The position numbers and the translations under genes are program-made. Shown piece by piece: positions 8,963 through 16,845 of a DNA stretch of 64,000 bases. The stretch comes from Bacillus_P idriensis_A (GTDB lineage: Bacteria > Bacillota > Bacilli > Bacillales > Bacillaceae): positions 1 through 64,000 of the forward strand of contig NZ_JBCMYF010000025.1 of the NCBI RefSeq assembly GCF_050483325.1. The letters are read 5' to 3'. Numbering within the stretch: position 1 is the first letter of the stretch; each line of letters begins with the position of its first letter. The notes beneath the pieces were generated by a model. The model ran no database searches, had not been told where the DNA came from, and saw only the letters and a program-made list of their open reading frames with translations.

Positions 8963-8988
8963 TACGATTGTCACATAAATAGGTTTCA
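8963..8988 (-). promoter_or_regulatory. Sigma-W promoter of yknWXYZ
   Basis: On the minus strand TGAAAC is followed after exactly 16 nt by CGTA, which is the published sigma-W consensus. It lies about 40 nt upstream of the yknW start. yknWXYZ is known from B. subtilis as a member of the sigma-W (envelope stress, antimicrobial peptide) regulon, so sequence and context agree. Confidence 0.88.
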
Positions 8989-9136
8989 TCATTTCTATTA
9001 TTCTTTGTAAAAATTTTATTGAAACACTGAACAGACCTGTCCGGAAAGTCGGTTTAAGAAAAAATGTTGTTTTCGCTATAATATGCTGTCCGCTGCTGTC
9101 CGCGTGAGTGCAAAGTTTACGAAAAAAAAACCATAG

Positions 9137-9178
9137 AAAAAAACAGGCAGGAAATAACATTTGTTTTTCCTGTCTGCT
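9137..9178 (-). terminator. Terminator of yknUV
   Basis: CAGGCAGGAAA pairs with TTTCCTGTCTG (one G-U), with a seven-A run on the left serving as U-run for minus-strand transcripts. It sits about 35 nt after the yknV stop. Confidence 0.75.
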
Positions 9179-9211
9179 TCATTTTAGAAACTTAATGGAC
9201 GATCCCTGCGA

Positions 9212-11032
9212 TTACCCCGCATCAAGCATTCTGAATTGAGCTTTCACAAGCTCAAAATAGATTCCCTGCTGCTTCATCAGCTCTTCGTGATTTCCTTGTT
9301 CCATAATATTCCCGTGATCGAGTACTATAATATTGTCCGCCTCGCGAATTGTCGATAAGCGATGGGCAATCATAATGGCTGTTCTGCCCTTTAATAGCGT
9401 TTTTAGGGCTTGTTGGATTTTCACTTCTGATTCTGTATCAATACTTGCTGTTGCTTCATCCAAAATTAGTATTTTCGGATCAGCAAGTATGGCTCTTGCA
9501 AAAGAAAGAAGCTGTCTTTCCCCCACAGATAGCACGTTTCCTCGTTCTTCAACCTCTGTTTCATAGCCATTGACAAGATCTTTAATAAATCCATCTGCCC
9601 CGACTGCTTCAGCAGCAGCAATAACTTCCTCATCAGCTGCATCCGGTCTGCCGAAACGGATGTTTTCCATGATCGTACCCGAGAAGATAAAGGTATCCTG
9701 CAGAACGACGCTGATTTGAGAACGCAGGCTTCCGATTGATACATCCCGGATATTTATGCCGTCGATCTTCACCTCTCCGCCTGTTGCATCGTAAAAGCGG
9801 CTGATTAAGTTTGCTATCGTTGTTTTTCCGGAACCTGTGTGACCTACAAGGGCGACAGTCTGACCGGAGTTAATTTGAAGGGAAACTCCATTTAATGCCT
9901 TGCGGTTTCCATCATATGAAAATTCAACTTGATCAAACTCGATATTCCCTTTCATATCTTGCAGAACGACCGGATTATCCGTTTCTGAAACAATTGGTTT
10001 TTCATCTAAAAATTCGAAAATCCGTTCCGATGAGGCCATCCCCATCAGCAGCTGATTATACACTTGGCCAAGTCTTGAAATCGGCTCCCAGAACATTCCC
10101 AGGTAAAAAGCAAAGGAAACAAATTCTCCAATGGTAATTGATTCATTTGCAATTAATGAAGCACCAAACCAAATAAGAATGGCAGTGCCTATGGCATTTG
10201 TCATTTCAACAAATGGACGGAAGACAGCATTCTTCTGCGTCGCATCCTGCCAGCTGCTGAAGTTTTCCGTGTTGATTCCGTCAAAGAACTGAATGTTCTC
10301 CTTTTCCTGAGTGTAAGCTTGAGTTACACGGATGCCCTGTATGCTTTCATTCAAATGAGAATTCAGCATAGACTGCTTGAGGCGGACGGTCTGCCATGAT
10401 CTCCGGATTTTCTTGCGCAGGCTTGTTGAGATAAAAAACATAATCGGCAGGATAATCATAATGGCTAGGGCAAGCGGCGGACTGATCGTAAATAAGATGA
10501 CAATAACCCCGATAAGCAAAAGGAAATCCATTAAAAGGTTGATAACCCCGCTGGTAAAAAGCTCCTGCAGAGAATTAATGTCATTCATGATCCTGACAAG
10601 AATCGATCCTGCTGACCTGGAATCAAAAAAACGGTGTGACAGAGATTGTACATGTGTAAATAAATGCTTGCGCAAATCATAGATGACATTTTGCCCAAGC
10701 ATGTTCATCCATCTGATCCTGAGCGTATTAGCCACGTATGAAACGAGGTAAAGTCCAAAAATGGACCCTACCAGCACCCACAGAAAATCCAGATCTTTCT
10801 GAACAATTGCTTTATCAAGCGTGTATACCCCGATTAAAATCGGAACAATTAAACGGACAATGGTCGTCATGATTACGGTAAGAAAAGAAAGTGGCAAAAG
10901 GTTTTTCGAATATGGCTTAATATAGCCCATTAACCTCCCCATCTGTTTCCAGTTAAACGGCTTTTCAATAACTTGATCCGTAGAATAGTAGAATCTTTGT
11001 TTGATTAAATCCTGCTTTTCATTCTTTAACAT
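9212..11032 (-). CDS. yknV: Heterodimeric ABC exporter, consensus half (YknV)
   Basis: About 606 residues: six membrane helices (residues 40-330) fused to an ATPase domain (about 365-600). Walker A is GHTGSGKTT and Walker B ILILDEATASID keeps the catalytic Glu, but the signature is degenerate (LSVGERQLLSF instead of LSGGQ). That pattern pairs with YknU, whose Walker B lacks the Glu, so the two would form one working and one degenerate ATP site, as in BmrCD/TM287-288. The substrate is unknown. yknU ends at TAG 11042 directly before it. ATG 11032 has AGGTGA in front; GTG 11041 would overlap that site. Confidence 0.9.
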   Translation of the reverse strand: MLKNEKQDLIKQRFYYSTDQVIEKPFNWKQMGRLMGYIKPYSKNLLPLSFLTVIMTTIVRLIVPILIGVYTLDKAIVQKDLDFLWVLVGSIFGLYLVSYVANTLRIRWMNMLGQNVIYDLRKHLFTHVQSLSHRFFDSRSAGSILVRIMNDINSLQELFTSGVINLLMDFLLLIGVIVILFTISPPLALAIMIILPIMFFISTSLRKKIRRSWQTVRLKQSMLNSHLNESIQGIRVTQAYTQEKENIQFFDGINTENFSSWQDATQKNAVFRPFVEMTNAIGTAILIWFGASLIANESITIGEFVSFAFYLGMFWEPISRLGQVYNQLLMGMASSERIFEFLDEKPIVSETDNPVVLQDMKGNIEFDQVEFSYDGNRKALNGVSLQINSGQTVALVGHTGSGKTTIANLISRFYDATGGEVKIDGINIRDVSIGSLRSQISVVLQDTFIFSGTIMENIRFGRPDAADEEVIAAAEAVGADGFIKDLVNGYETEVEERGNVLSVGERQLLSFARAILADPKILILDEATASIDTESEVKIQQALKTLLKGRTAIMIAHRLSTIREADNIIVLDHGNIMEQGNHEELMKQQGIYFELVKAQFRMLDAG

Positions 11033-11041
11033 CTTTTTCAC

Positions 11042-12796
11042 CTACCCAACATTTGACTGTACGACAGCTTTTTGGTCTTTATATTGAATGTCATAAATTC
11101 GTTTGTAAGGGCCGCCTGTATGAAGCAGCTCCTCATGTGTTCCTCTTTCGGCAACCTCGCCATCCTGAAGCACGATGATTTCATCCGCATGTTTTAATGA
11201 AGAAATCCGGTGAGCGATAATAATCGTTGTTCGATCCTTCATGACGGCTTTTAAGTCTTTTTGAATACGGAACTCTGTGTCCATATCAACCGCACTCGTT
11301 GAATCATCCAAAATCAGAACGCTCGGATCCACGCAAATGGCGCGTGCAATGGAAATCCTCTGCTTTTGTCCCCCTGACAAGCCCATGCCCCGTTCGCCAA
11401 GCATCGTGTCGTACCCTTCAGGAAGCTCCATAATAAATTCATGTGCCTGAGCGCGTTTGGCAGCATCGATGATTTCATCCATCGTGGCATTTGGTTTTCC
11501 ATAAGCAATATTTGATTTTATCGTCGTAGAAAATAGGAAAGATTCCTGAAGCACTACTCCGATGCTTCCTCGAAGGGATTTTAAAGAATGATCTTTAATA
11601 TCCTTTCCATCCAGCAGAATCTGGCCTGAAGTCGGCTCATAAAAACGTGTCATTAATTGAGTGACGGTTGTTTTTCCTGAACCTGTAGCCCCAATCAGTC
11701 CGACCGTTTTTCCAGGAGGCGCATCAAAAGAAACATTTGTTAAAGCCGGAACATCTTCTTCATTGTATTTAAGCGAAACATTTTCAAATGTAACGTGACC
11801 TGATAATTTGCCTGCTGTCAAATCACGGTCTGCATCACTGATTTCTTCATCCGCATCTAAAATTTCAAGCAGGCGTTCACCAGAAGCTTTTGCTTGAGAA
11901 AATAAATTGATGACAAATCCCAAGTTCATGATCGGCCACATGATATACCAGACAAGACTGTAAAAAGCCACAAGCTCACCCGGCTTAAGACTGCCAGTAA
12001 TGACCATGTATCCGCCGAAAGCGAGCAAAGCAACTACGCAAATATTTCCGATGAACTCCATAAGTGGAAAATACTTCGCCCATACATTTGAGGTATCTAA
12101 ATATTTCTGTTTGTAATCATTGTTTGAGGAATTAAATTTTGATATTTCAAACTCTTCTCTGGATAAAGATTTTACCGTATGAATGCCGCTGATATTTTCC
12201 TGTACATTCGTATTCAGTTTCCCAAATGATTTGCGGATGCCTCTGAAAGCAGGGTGCACCCTTTTATCAAAACGGTAGACGGCGACAGCGAGGAACGGCA
12301 AAGCTGAAATCGTGACGAATGTCAGCGGCACCGAGTAATAAAACATGACGCAAAGACTGATGACAATCAGAATAATGAAGCGAATCAGCTCCGCAATTCC
12401 AAATGACAGGAAAAAACGGAAACCTTCTACATCCGCCGTAAGCCTTGACATCAGGTCGCCTGTTTTTGCATTGTCATAATAGCGAAAAGGAAGACGCTGA
12501 AGCTTTTCATAAAGTTCATTTCTCATTCTGTACACGGACTTAATTCCAAACATATCCCCTAAATATTGATGAAAATAAGTAGCCACTCCCTTTACCGTCA
12601 TGATGCCGACAAACCCAAGCGCAATCCAGGGCACAAGTGAAAACTGTTCTTTCAGCACAACATCATCGATGGTAAACTGCAGCACCATCGGATACACAAC
12701 GGTGATGACTGTCATAATCAGCAGAAAACCCATTGACCATAAAAAATCATTTTTGTAAGGCATATAAAAGGCCCTTAGTTTTTTGAATGTTTCCAA
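11042..12796 (-). CDS. yknU: Heterodimeric ABC exporter, degenerate half (YknU)
   Basis: A 584-residue half-transporter: six membrane helices (about 15-310) and an ATPase domain (about 335-575). Walker A is GATGSGKTT and the signature LSGGQKQRISIAR is canonical. Walker B reads VLILDDSTSAVD, with Asp in place of the catalytic Glu, the hallmark of the non-hydrolysing subunit of heterodimeric exporters. It lies directly upstream of yknV in one transcription unit. Start is TTG 12796 with GGAGGG 7 nt upstream. The assignment yknU rather than yfiB or yheI rests on its position next to yknVWXYZ. Confidence 0.9.
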   Translation of the reverse strand: METFKKLRAFYMPYKNDFLWSMGFLLIMTVITVVYPMVLQFTIDDVVLKEQFSLVPWIALGFVGIMTVKGVATYFHQYLGDMFGIKSVYRMRNELYEKLQRLPFRYYDNAKTGDLMSRLTADVEGFRFFLSFGIAELIRFIILIVISLCVMFYYSVPLTFVTISALPFLAVAVYRFDKRVHPAFRGIRKSFGKLNTNVQENISGIHTVKSLSREEFEISKFNSSNNDYKQKYLDTSNVWAKYFPLMEFIGNICVVALLAFGGYMVITGSLKPGELVAFYSLVWYIMWPIMNLGFVINLFSQAKASGERLLEILDADEEISDADRDLTAGKLSGHVTFENVSLKYNEEDVPALTNVSFDAPPGKTVGLIGATGSGKTTVTQLMTRFYEPTSGQILLDGKDIKDHSLKSLRGSIGVVLQESFLFSTTIKSNIAYGKPNATMDEIIDAAKRAQAHEFIMELPEGYDTMLGERGMGLSGGQKQRISIARAICVDPSVLILDDSTSAVDMDTEFRIQKDLKAVMKDRTTIIIAHRISSLKHADEIIVLQDGEVAERGTHEELLHTGGPYKRIYDIQYKDQKAVVQSNVG

Positions 12797-13197
12797 TGAA
12801 AATCCCTCCTTCGGCCTTTGCTTTTCTCTTAAGCTTTCAAGATATTTACAACGTATTACTTAATATATCGGGTTTCGAAATATATTTCTAGTCATTTTAC
12901 GCAATTTTTATAAAATTAATGCTAATTTATGAATTCAGACTACTTCCTTTCTATGAGGCTTCTCCATCAAAAGTTTGACAACTAAAAAAGCATGGAATGA
13001 AAAATCCATGCTTTTTAAAACACACTATCTATTTCTATGTTTCAGCCAATGATTCATGACTTCAGGTATGGAAATTTCTATTGCATCTTTTAAATGACTA
13101 AAAGGCGGGTTACCGCTGTATCTTTTTCATAGATCGCTAGAGATTCCATAATCGTTTGAGCTTCCAAAGATGGCAAAAATCGTACATGCTGACACTT
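12797..13197. other. Intergenic region with yknU promoter area and a possible gene remnant
   Basis: About 400 bp without an intact gene. It holds the yknU leader, a very AT-rich stretch (12840-12930), a bidirectional hairpin at 12984-13017, and coding-like debris on the minus strand (about 13018-13190). One frame there reads LEAQTIMESLAIYEKDTAVTR before stopping. Another continues as SGNPPFSHLKDAIEISIPEV and MNHWLKHRNR before a stop at about 13024. This suggests a frame-shifted remnant of a small gene; I cannot name the family. Confidence 0.4.
12984..13017. terminator. Bidirectional terminator-like hairpin
   Basis: AAAAAGCATGGA pairs with TCCATGCTTTTT around an 8-nt loop, with A and T runs on the two sides. 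It would end minus-strand transcripts coming from the GrpB-like gene. Confidence 0.75.
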
Positions 13198-13773
13198 TTA
13201 TTTCTTTTGATACCGTTTAGCTTTATTCAAAATCTTCAGGACACACTCCGTTTTTGCATCTGCATATTCATTTCCTGTTTTCCACTCATTCTTTGATAGA
13301 TCCTGCTTTACGGCTTCATACATCAGACGATCATTCGGATTCAGGCGGAGATGGTCCCGGAACAGGAGATGATCTTCCCACCATTGATGTGTGATTGGCA
13401 CCGTATGTATATGTGCTGTCCGGTGCTCATGCGGAATGTATACTTCTTCTTTTTCAATAACGTTGGGGTAAAGATGCACATATTCCTTTTTTACCCCGAT
13501 AAAAAAACGCCTGAATGGCAATGCTTCATCGTACACCTTTTTATAAATATAAGGGGAATCTTCTAAAGCATCGACTACAAAAGACAGCTCTTCAATCGAC
13601 AGAACACCGATTAATATATCAATGATCGGCTTTGCAGAAAGACCTTCTACCGAAGTGCTTCCTATATGTTCAATTTTAATAGAAGGCTCATTAAAGGCAT
13701 TTATGAGTCTTTCCTCGTGAAGGCGGAATTGCATTTTCCAATCCGGGTTATATTCAGATAAACAGATCTTCAT
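13198..13773 (-). CDS. GrpB family (UPF0157) nucleotidyltransferase-fold protein
   Basis: About 191 residues starting MKICLSEYNPDW. The family motifs are IKIEHIGSTSVEGLSAKPIIDILIG (about 36-60 region), VYDEALPFRRFF and WWEDHLLFRDHLRLNPN. GrpB proteins have a polymerase-beta-like fold with unproven activity. ATG 13773 lies 1 nt after the stop of the DUF6440 gene with GGAAAATAAG before it, so the two are probably translated together. The longer frame to 13830 would run into that neighbour and lacks a ribosome-binding site. Confidence 0.8.
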   Translation of the reverse strand: MKICLSEYNPDWKMQFRLHEERLINAFNEPSIKIEHIGSTSVEGLSAKPIIDILIGVLSIEELSFVVDALEDSPYIYKKVYDEALPFRRFFIGVKKEYVHLYPNVIEKEEVYIPHEHRTAHIHTVPITHQWWEDHLLFRDHLRLNPNDRLMYEAVKQDLSKNEWKTGNEYADAKTECVLKILNKAKRYQKK

Positions 13774-13774
13774 C

Positions 13775-13945
13775 TTATTTTCCAAGCAATGGCTTGCCTT
13801 CAGCATCAACAAGCAAGGTGACGCTAACACCGCCGCCAGAGATCGTCTGCAGGTATTGAACTCCGGTTTCTGTGTCCTTAATGACCCTTATTAAATCGAG
13901 GGTTCCTTGTGAATGAGTTACTTCAAACCGTTTAGTTGCTGCCAT
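13775..13945 (-). CDS. DUF6440-like small protein
   Basis: A 56-residue protein, MAATKRFEVTHSQG followed by LIRVIKDTETGVQYLQTI, SGGGVSVTLLVDAEGKPLLGK. It looks like the small beta-rich DUF6440 family common in Firmicutes, of unknown function. ATG 13945 is chosen because AGGAGTGAT precedes it; the upstream in-frame extension to 13981 lacks such a site. It forms a two-gene unit with the GrpB-like gene. Confidence 0.65.
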   Translation of the reverse strand: MAATKRFEVTHSQGTLDLIRVIKDTETGVQYLQTISGGGVSVTLLVDAEGKPLLGK

Positions 13946-14003
13946 CCAGATCACTCCTATAGTTGTAATAATTAATTTCATATTAATAGTATCATAATTA
14001 GGT

Positions 14004-14171
14004 TTGAATTCTGGTTATTTAACCATCCCAAGCCGGATAGCTTATCCCCGTCAAGAGCATGAATTTGCACCAATTGCTGCTTTAAGAAGAAACCTTTATA
14101 AGGATAAAACAAGACTTGATGATGTTTTTTATATAGAAAAATATTTTTTGGGATTTTATCTTTTTTCTTGA
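14004..14171 (+). pseudogene. Possible small gene or gene fragment (55 codons)
   Basis: An open frame beginning TTG at 14004 reads MNSGYLTIPSRIAYPRQEHE, then FAPIAALRRNLYKDKTRLDD and VFYIEKYFLGFYLFS before a TGA. Codon use looks coding, and the charged, helix-like centre is not typical of random AT-rich DNA. No ribosome-binding site is apparent, and I recognise no family. It may be the remains of a longer gene just upstream of the VOC gene. Confidence 0.3.
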
Positions 14172-14172
14172 T

Positions 14173-14200
14173 TTGATTAGAGTCAAAAAAATGGTAAGAT
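14173..14200 (+). promoter_or_regulatory. Candidate sigma-A promoter for the VOC gene
   Basis: TTGATT and TAAGAT are separated by 16 nt, about 50 nt ahead of the VOC gene start. Both hexamers deviate from consensus, so this is tentative. Confidence 0.4.
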
Positions 14201-14247
14201 GATAAATATTGGCACCAAAATTTTTTTTCAAGGAGTGATTATGTACG

Positions 14248-14658
14248 ATGTCAGTAGACGTTTATCTTAATTTTAATGGCAATTGCCGGGAAGCAGCCGA
14301 GTTTTATGCAAAGGTTTTCAAAACGGAAGAACCTAAATTTATGACGTTCGGCGAAACACCGCAAAATCCCGATTACCCTCTGCCGGAGGAAGCGAAAAAC
14401 TTGATCATGCATACAAGACTTACTATTGACGGAAGCAACGTCATGTTTTCTGACACTTTTCCGGGAATGCCTTTTGTTGAAGGGAATAATATCACTCTTG
14501 CTTTGGTAAATAAGAACATCGAAGAGCTGACGTCTATTTTCAACCAGCTTAAAGATGGCGGCACAGTCGTCATGGATCTTCAGGAAACATTCTGGAGCAA
14601 GCTTTATGGACAAGTAACAGATAAATTCGGCATTCATTGGCAGGTTAATTACGAATAA
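14248..14658 (+). CDS. VOC superfamily protein, PhnB/3-demethylubiquinone methyltransferase-like
   Basis: The 136-residue protein has the PhnB-like glyoxalase fold pattern: VDVYLNFNGNCREAAEFYAKVF at the start, IMHTRLTIDGSNVMFSDTFPG in the middle and LYGQVTDKFGIHWQVNYE at the end. Members often include antibiotic-resistance or unknown metal-dependent proteins; no substrate can be deduced. AAGGAGTG precedes the start. It is a lone gene, followed directly by repeat copy R2. Confidence 0.85.
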   Translation: MSVDVYLNFNGNCREAAEFYAKVFKTEEPKFMTFGETPQNPDYPLPEEAKNLIMHTRLTIDGSNVMFSDTFPGMPFVEGNNITLALVNKNIEELTSIFNQLKDGGTVVMDLQETFWSKLYGQVTDKFGIHWQVNYE

Positions 14659-14661
14659 TTC

Positions 14662-14770
14662 AGAAAAGCGCAAGCGCCCGTTTAGCTCAGGCATGACAGA
14701 TCAGGATCTGGCCGAGGAGTTGGGCGATTCCGCTCGCCATCGAAGAGCAAAAATTTTATACTTTCTTATC
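14662..14770 (+). repeat. Interspersed element copy R2
   Basis: Begins AGAAAAGCGCAAGCGCCCG and ends AAATTTTATACTTTCTTATC. Compared with fuller copies it lacks the inner GGCGCTTTTTGCC hairpin, going straight from GACAGATCAGGATCTGG to CCGAGGAGTTGGGCG. It lies between the VOC gene and the terminator of maa. Confidence 0.85.
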
Positions 14771-14774
14771 TCTT

Positions 14775-14802
14775 AAAAAAGAGGCCGCGCTGGCCTCTTT
14801 TT
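14775..14802 (-). terminator. Terminator of maa
   Basis: AAAGAGGCC and GGCCTCTTT form a 9-bp stem with a GCGCT loop, flanked by A and T runs. It abuts the maa stop codon. Confidence 0.85.
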
Positions 14803-15362
14803 CAATTCTCAATATGCTTAATGACTCTTGCTGGATTTCCTCCAACTACCACATTGTCAGGGACGTTCTTCGTCACGACTGCGCCGGAGGCAATAACTGC
14901 ATTGTTTCCGATTGTCACGCCCGGATTAATGACCGCTCTTCCGCCAATCCACACGTTATCGCCGATTGTAACAGGTTTACCGAATTCCGCTCCGCTGTTT
15001 CTTTCATCAGCATTTAATGGATGTGAAGCTGTATAGATGTGGACTCCTGGAGCAAGCATGCAATTGGCGCCGATCGTCACCTTGCACACATCCAGAATCA
15101 CACAGTCAAAGTTGGCATAGAAATTTTCCCCAACATGGATGTTTGATCCGTAATCACAGCGGAATGCCGGTTCGATGTATATATTCTCTCCAGTCGTTCC
15201 AAACAGTTCCTTAAGTATTTTTTTACGCGCGTCATCATCCGTTTCAATTGTCTGATGGAACAGTCTTGTCAATCTTCTGGCGCGGACGCGTTCACGGATT
15301 AGATCTTCGTCTCCGGCTAAATAGAGTTCTCCGGCCAGCATCTTTTCTTTTTCTGTTTTCAT
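14802..15362 (-). CDS. maa: Maltose/sugar O-acetyltransferase
   Basis: 186 residues. N-terminal KEKMLAGELYLAGDEDLIRER is the Maa domain, followed by left-handed beta-helix hexapeptide repeats: YGSNIHVGENFYANFDCVILD, IGANCMLAPGVHIYTASHPL (catalytic His in TASHPL) and VTIGDNVWIGGRAVINPGVTIG. It transfers acetyl from acetyl-CoA to sugar hydroxyls. ATG 15362 sits 9 nt after AAGGAG; the earlier ATG overlaps that site. It is a single gene with its own terminator. Confidence 0.9.
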   Translation of the reverse strand: MKTEKEKMLAGELYLAGDEDLIRERVRARRLTRLFHQTIETDDDARKKILKELFGTTGENIYIEPAFRCDYGSNIHVGENFYANFDCVILDVCKVTIGANCMLAPGVHIYTASHPLNADERNSGAEFGKPVTIGDNVWIGGRAVINPGVTIGNNAVIASGAVVTKNVPDNVVVGGNPARVIKHIEN

Positions 15363-15426
15363 GATGAGCATCTCCTTGTATAAAACCCTTCAATTATTAT
15401 ACCTTCAGCCATTTCTTTTCCACAAG

Positions 15427-15457
15427 AAAAAACAGCGCAACCGGCTTTGCGCTGTTT
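15427..15457 (-). terminator. Terminator of the mmsA-aminotransferase unit
   Basis: AAACAGCGCAA pairs with TTGCGCTGTTT around CCGGC. The A-run on the left serves as the U-run of the minus-strand transcript, just past the aminotransferase stop. Confidence 0.8.
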
Positions 15458-15462
15458 CACAT

Positions 15463-16827
15463 TTAATTCGTTTCTGCGATCCCATTCAGCTCCCCGACAA
15501 CCGTATCCACGATAAACACGGCGTCCTCTTCTTCCAGATTAAGAGGAGGAGAGATAGCAAGGACGTTGTTATAGCCTGCAACAGTGGCGCCATTTTTTCC
15601 GATAAGCAGCCCTTTTTCCTTGCATCCGGCTATAACTTTATTCACAAGACCCGCATCAAGCGGTTTTTTCGTCTCTTTGCTTTCTACAAGCTCGATTCCA
15701 ATCAGGAGACCTTTCCCTCTTACATTTCCAACATATCGATTATGCTGGAGACGTGAAGCAAGTTCAGATTTCATTCGGCCTCCAACCTCGTTTGAACGTT
15801 CGAACAGCTTTTCATTTTCAAAGATTTCAATATTTTTAAGTGCAAGTGCACAGGCTGCAGGGTTTCCTCCAAATGTGTTCACATGGCGGAAATAATCATA
15901 TTCTTCCGTTCCTTTAAATGCTTCATAGATTTCTTTTTTAACAGCTGTAGCGGATAGCGGCAAGTAAGCACTTGTAATCCCTTTTGCCATCGTAATGATA
16001 TCCGGTTTCACTCTGTAATTCATAAATCCGAATGCTTTTCCGGTTCTGCCGAAGCCGCAGATGACTTCGTCAACAATAAGCAGAGCCCCGTGCTTTTCAC
16101 AGACTTCTTTTACTCCTTTCATATAATTCTCAGGCGGCATCAGAATACCGCCGCCTGTTATAATCGGTTCCATGATCATCGCAGCAACCGTTTCGCTGAG
16201 CTCCCATGTCATTGTCCGGTCAATATCCTGAACCGATTTCAGTTCAGCCGGTGCTGCATTTTCGTCTTCTGGATATCGGTAAGTGTCAGGCGGCGGCACA
16301 TGAATAAATCCTGGTGCAAGCGGCTCGTATTTATATTTTCGCTGTGCCTGCCCGGTGGCAGCTAAAGATCCCATCGTATTGCCATGATAGGCCCTGTACC
16401 TTGAAATGATTTTATAGCGTTCATGGCTGCCTGTTTGCTGGTGGTATTGACGGGCAATTTTAAATGCGGTTTCATTTGCCTCAGATCCGCTGTTTGAGAA
16501 AAAGATGACATAGTCACCTCCAAGCAAGTCATTCAGTTTTTCTGAAAGCTGAATGGCAGGCAGATGACTTTGCGTTAATGGGAAATAAGCAAGCTTTTTC
16601 AGCTGCTCATATGCAGCTTCCGCAAGTTCTGTTCTTCCGTAGCCTGCATTCACGCACCACAAGCCGGCCATGCCGTCCAAATACTTTTTCCCGTTTGCAT
16701 CACTGATCCATGCGCCCTTTGCTTCCTCTGCTATAATGGTTGCCTCTGGATTGAAAGGCTTCATAGAATGCCAGAGATGGGCCTCATCTTTTTGCAGAGC
16801 ATCTCTTACATCTTTACTCTTTTGCAT
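15463..16827 (-). CDS. Class III aminotransferase, probably beta-alanine:pyruvate (or 2-oxoglutarate) type
   Basis: 454 residues, fold-type I PLP enzyme. Visible motifs are YLDGMAGLWCVNAGYGR (substrate entry), FFSNSGSEANETAFKIAR (phosphate cup), LIVDEVICGFGRTGKAFG (Asp contacting the PLP nitrogen) and ITMAKGITSAYLPLSA with the PLP Lys. The class covers omega-amino acid transaminases. Its pairing with mmsA and the pyrimidine-degrading genes argues for beta-alanine (and 3-aminoisobutyrate) as donor, yielding malonate semialdehyde. ATG 16827 has AAGGAGG 6 nt upstream. It is the last gene of its unit, 18 nt after mmsA. Confidence 0.85.
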   Translation of the reverse strand: MQKSKDVRDALQKDEAHLWHSMKPFNPEATIIAEEAKGAWISDANGKKYLDGMAGLWCVNAGYGRTELAEAAYEQLKKLAYFPLTQSHLPAIQLSEKLNDLLGGDYVIFFSNSGSEANETAFKIARQYHQQTGSHERYKIISRYRAYHGNTMGSLAATGQAQRKYKYEPLAPGFIHVPPPDTYRYPEDENAAPAELKSVQDIDRTMTWELSETVAAMIMEPIITGGGILMPPENYMKGVKEVCEKHGALLIVDEVICGFGRTGKAFGFMNYRVKPDIITMAKGITSAYLPLSATAVKKEIYEAFKGTEEYDYFRHVNTFGGNPAACALALKNIEIFENEKLFERSNEVGGRMKSELASRLQHNRYVGNVRGKGLLIGIELVESKETKKPLDAGLVNKVIAGCKEKGLLIGKNGATVAGYNNVLAISPPLNLEEEDAVFIVDTVVGELNGIAETN

Positions 16828-16845
16828 AGTCATCCTCCTTGTCTA

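Noticed and set aside
12840..12900. ECF sigma promoter for yknU (GAAAC ... CGTT)
   Set aside because: The spacing is 18 nt and the -10 is CGTT, not the sigma-W 16 nt and CGTA seen for yknW.
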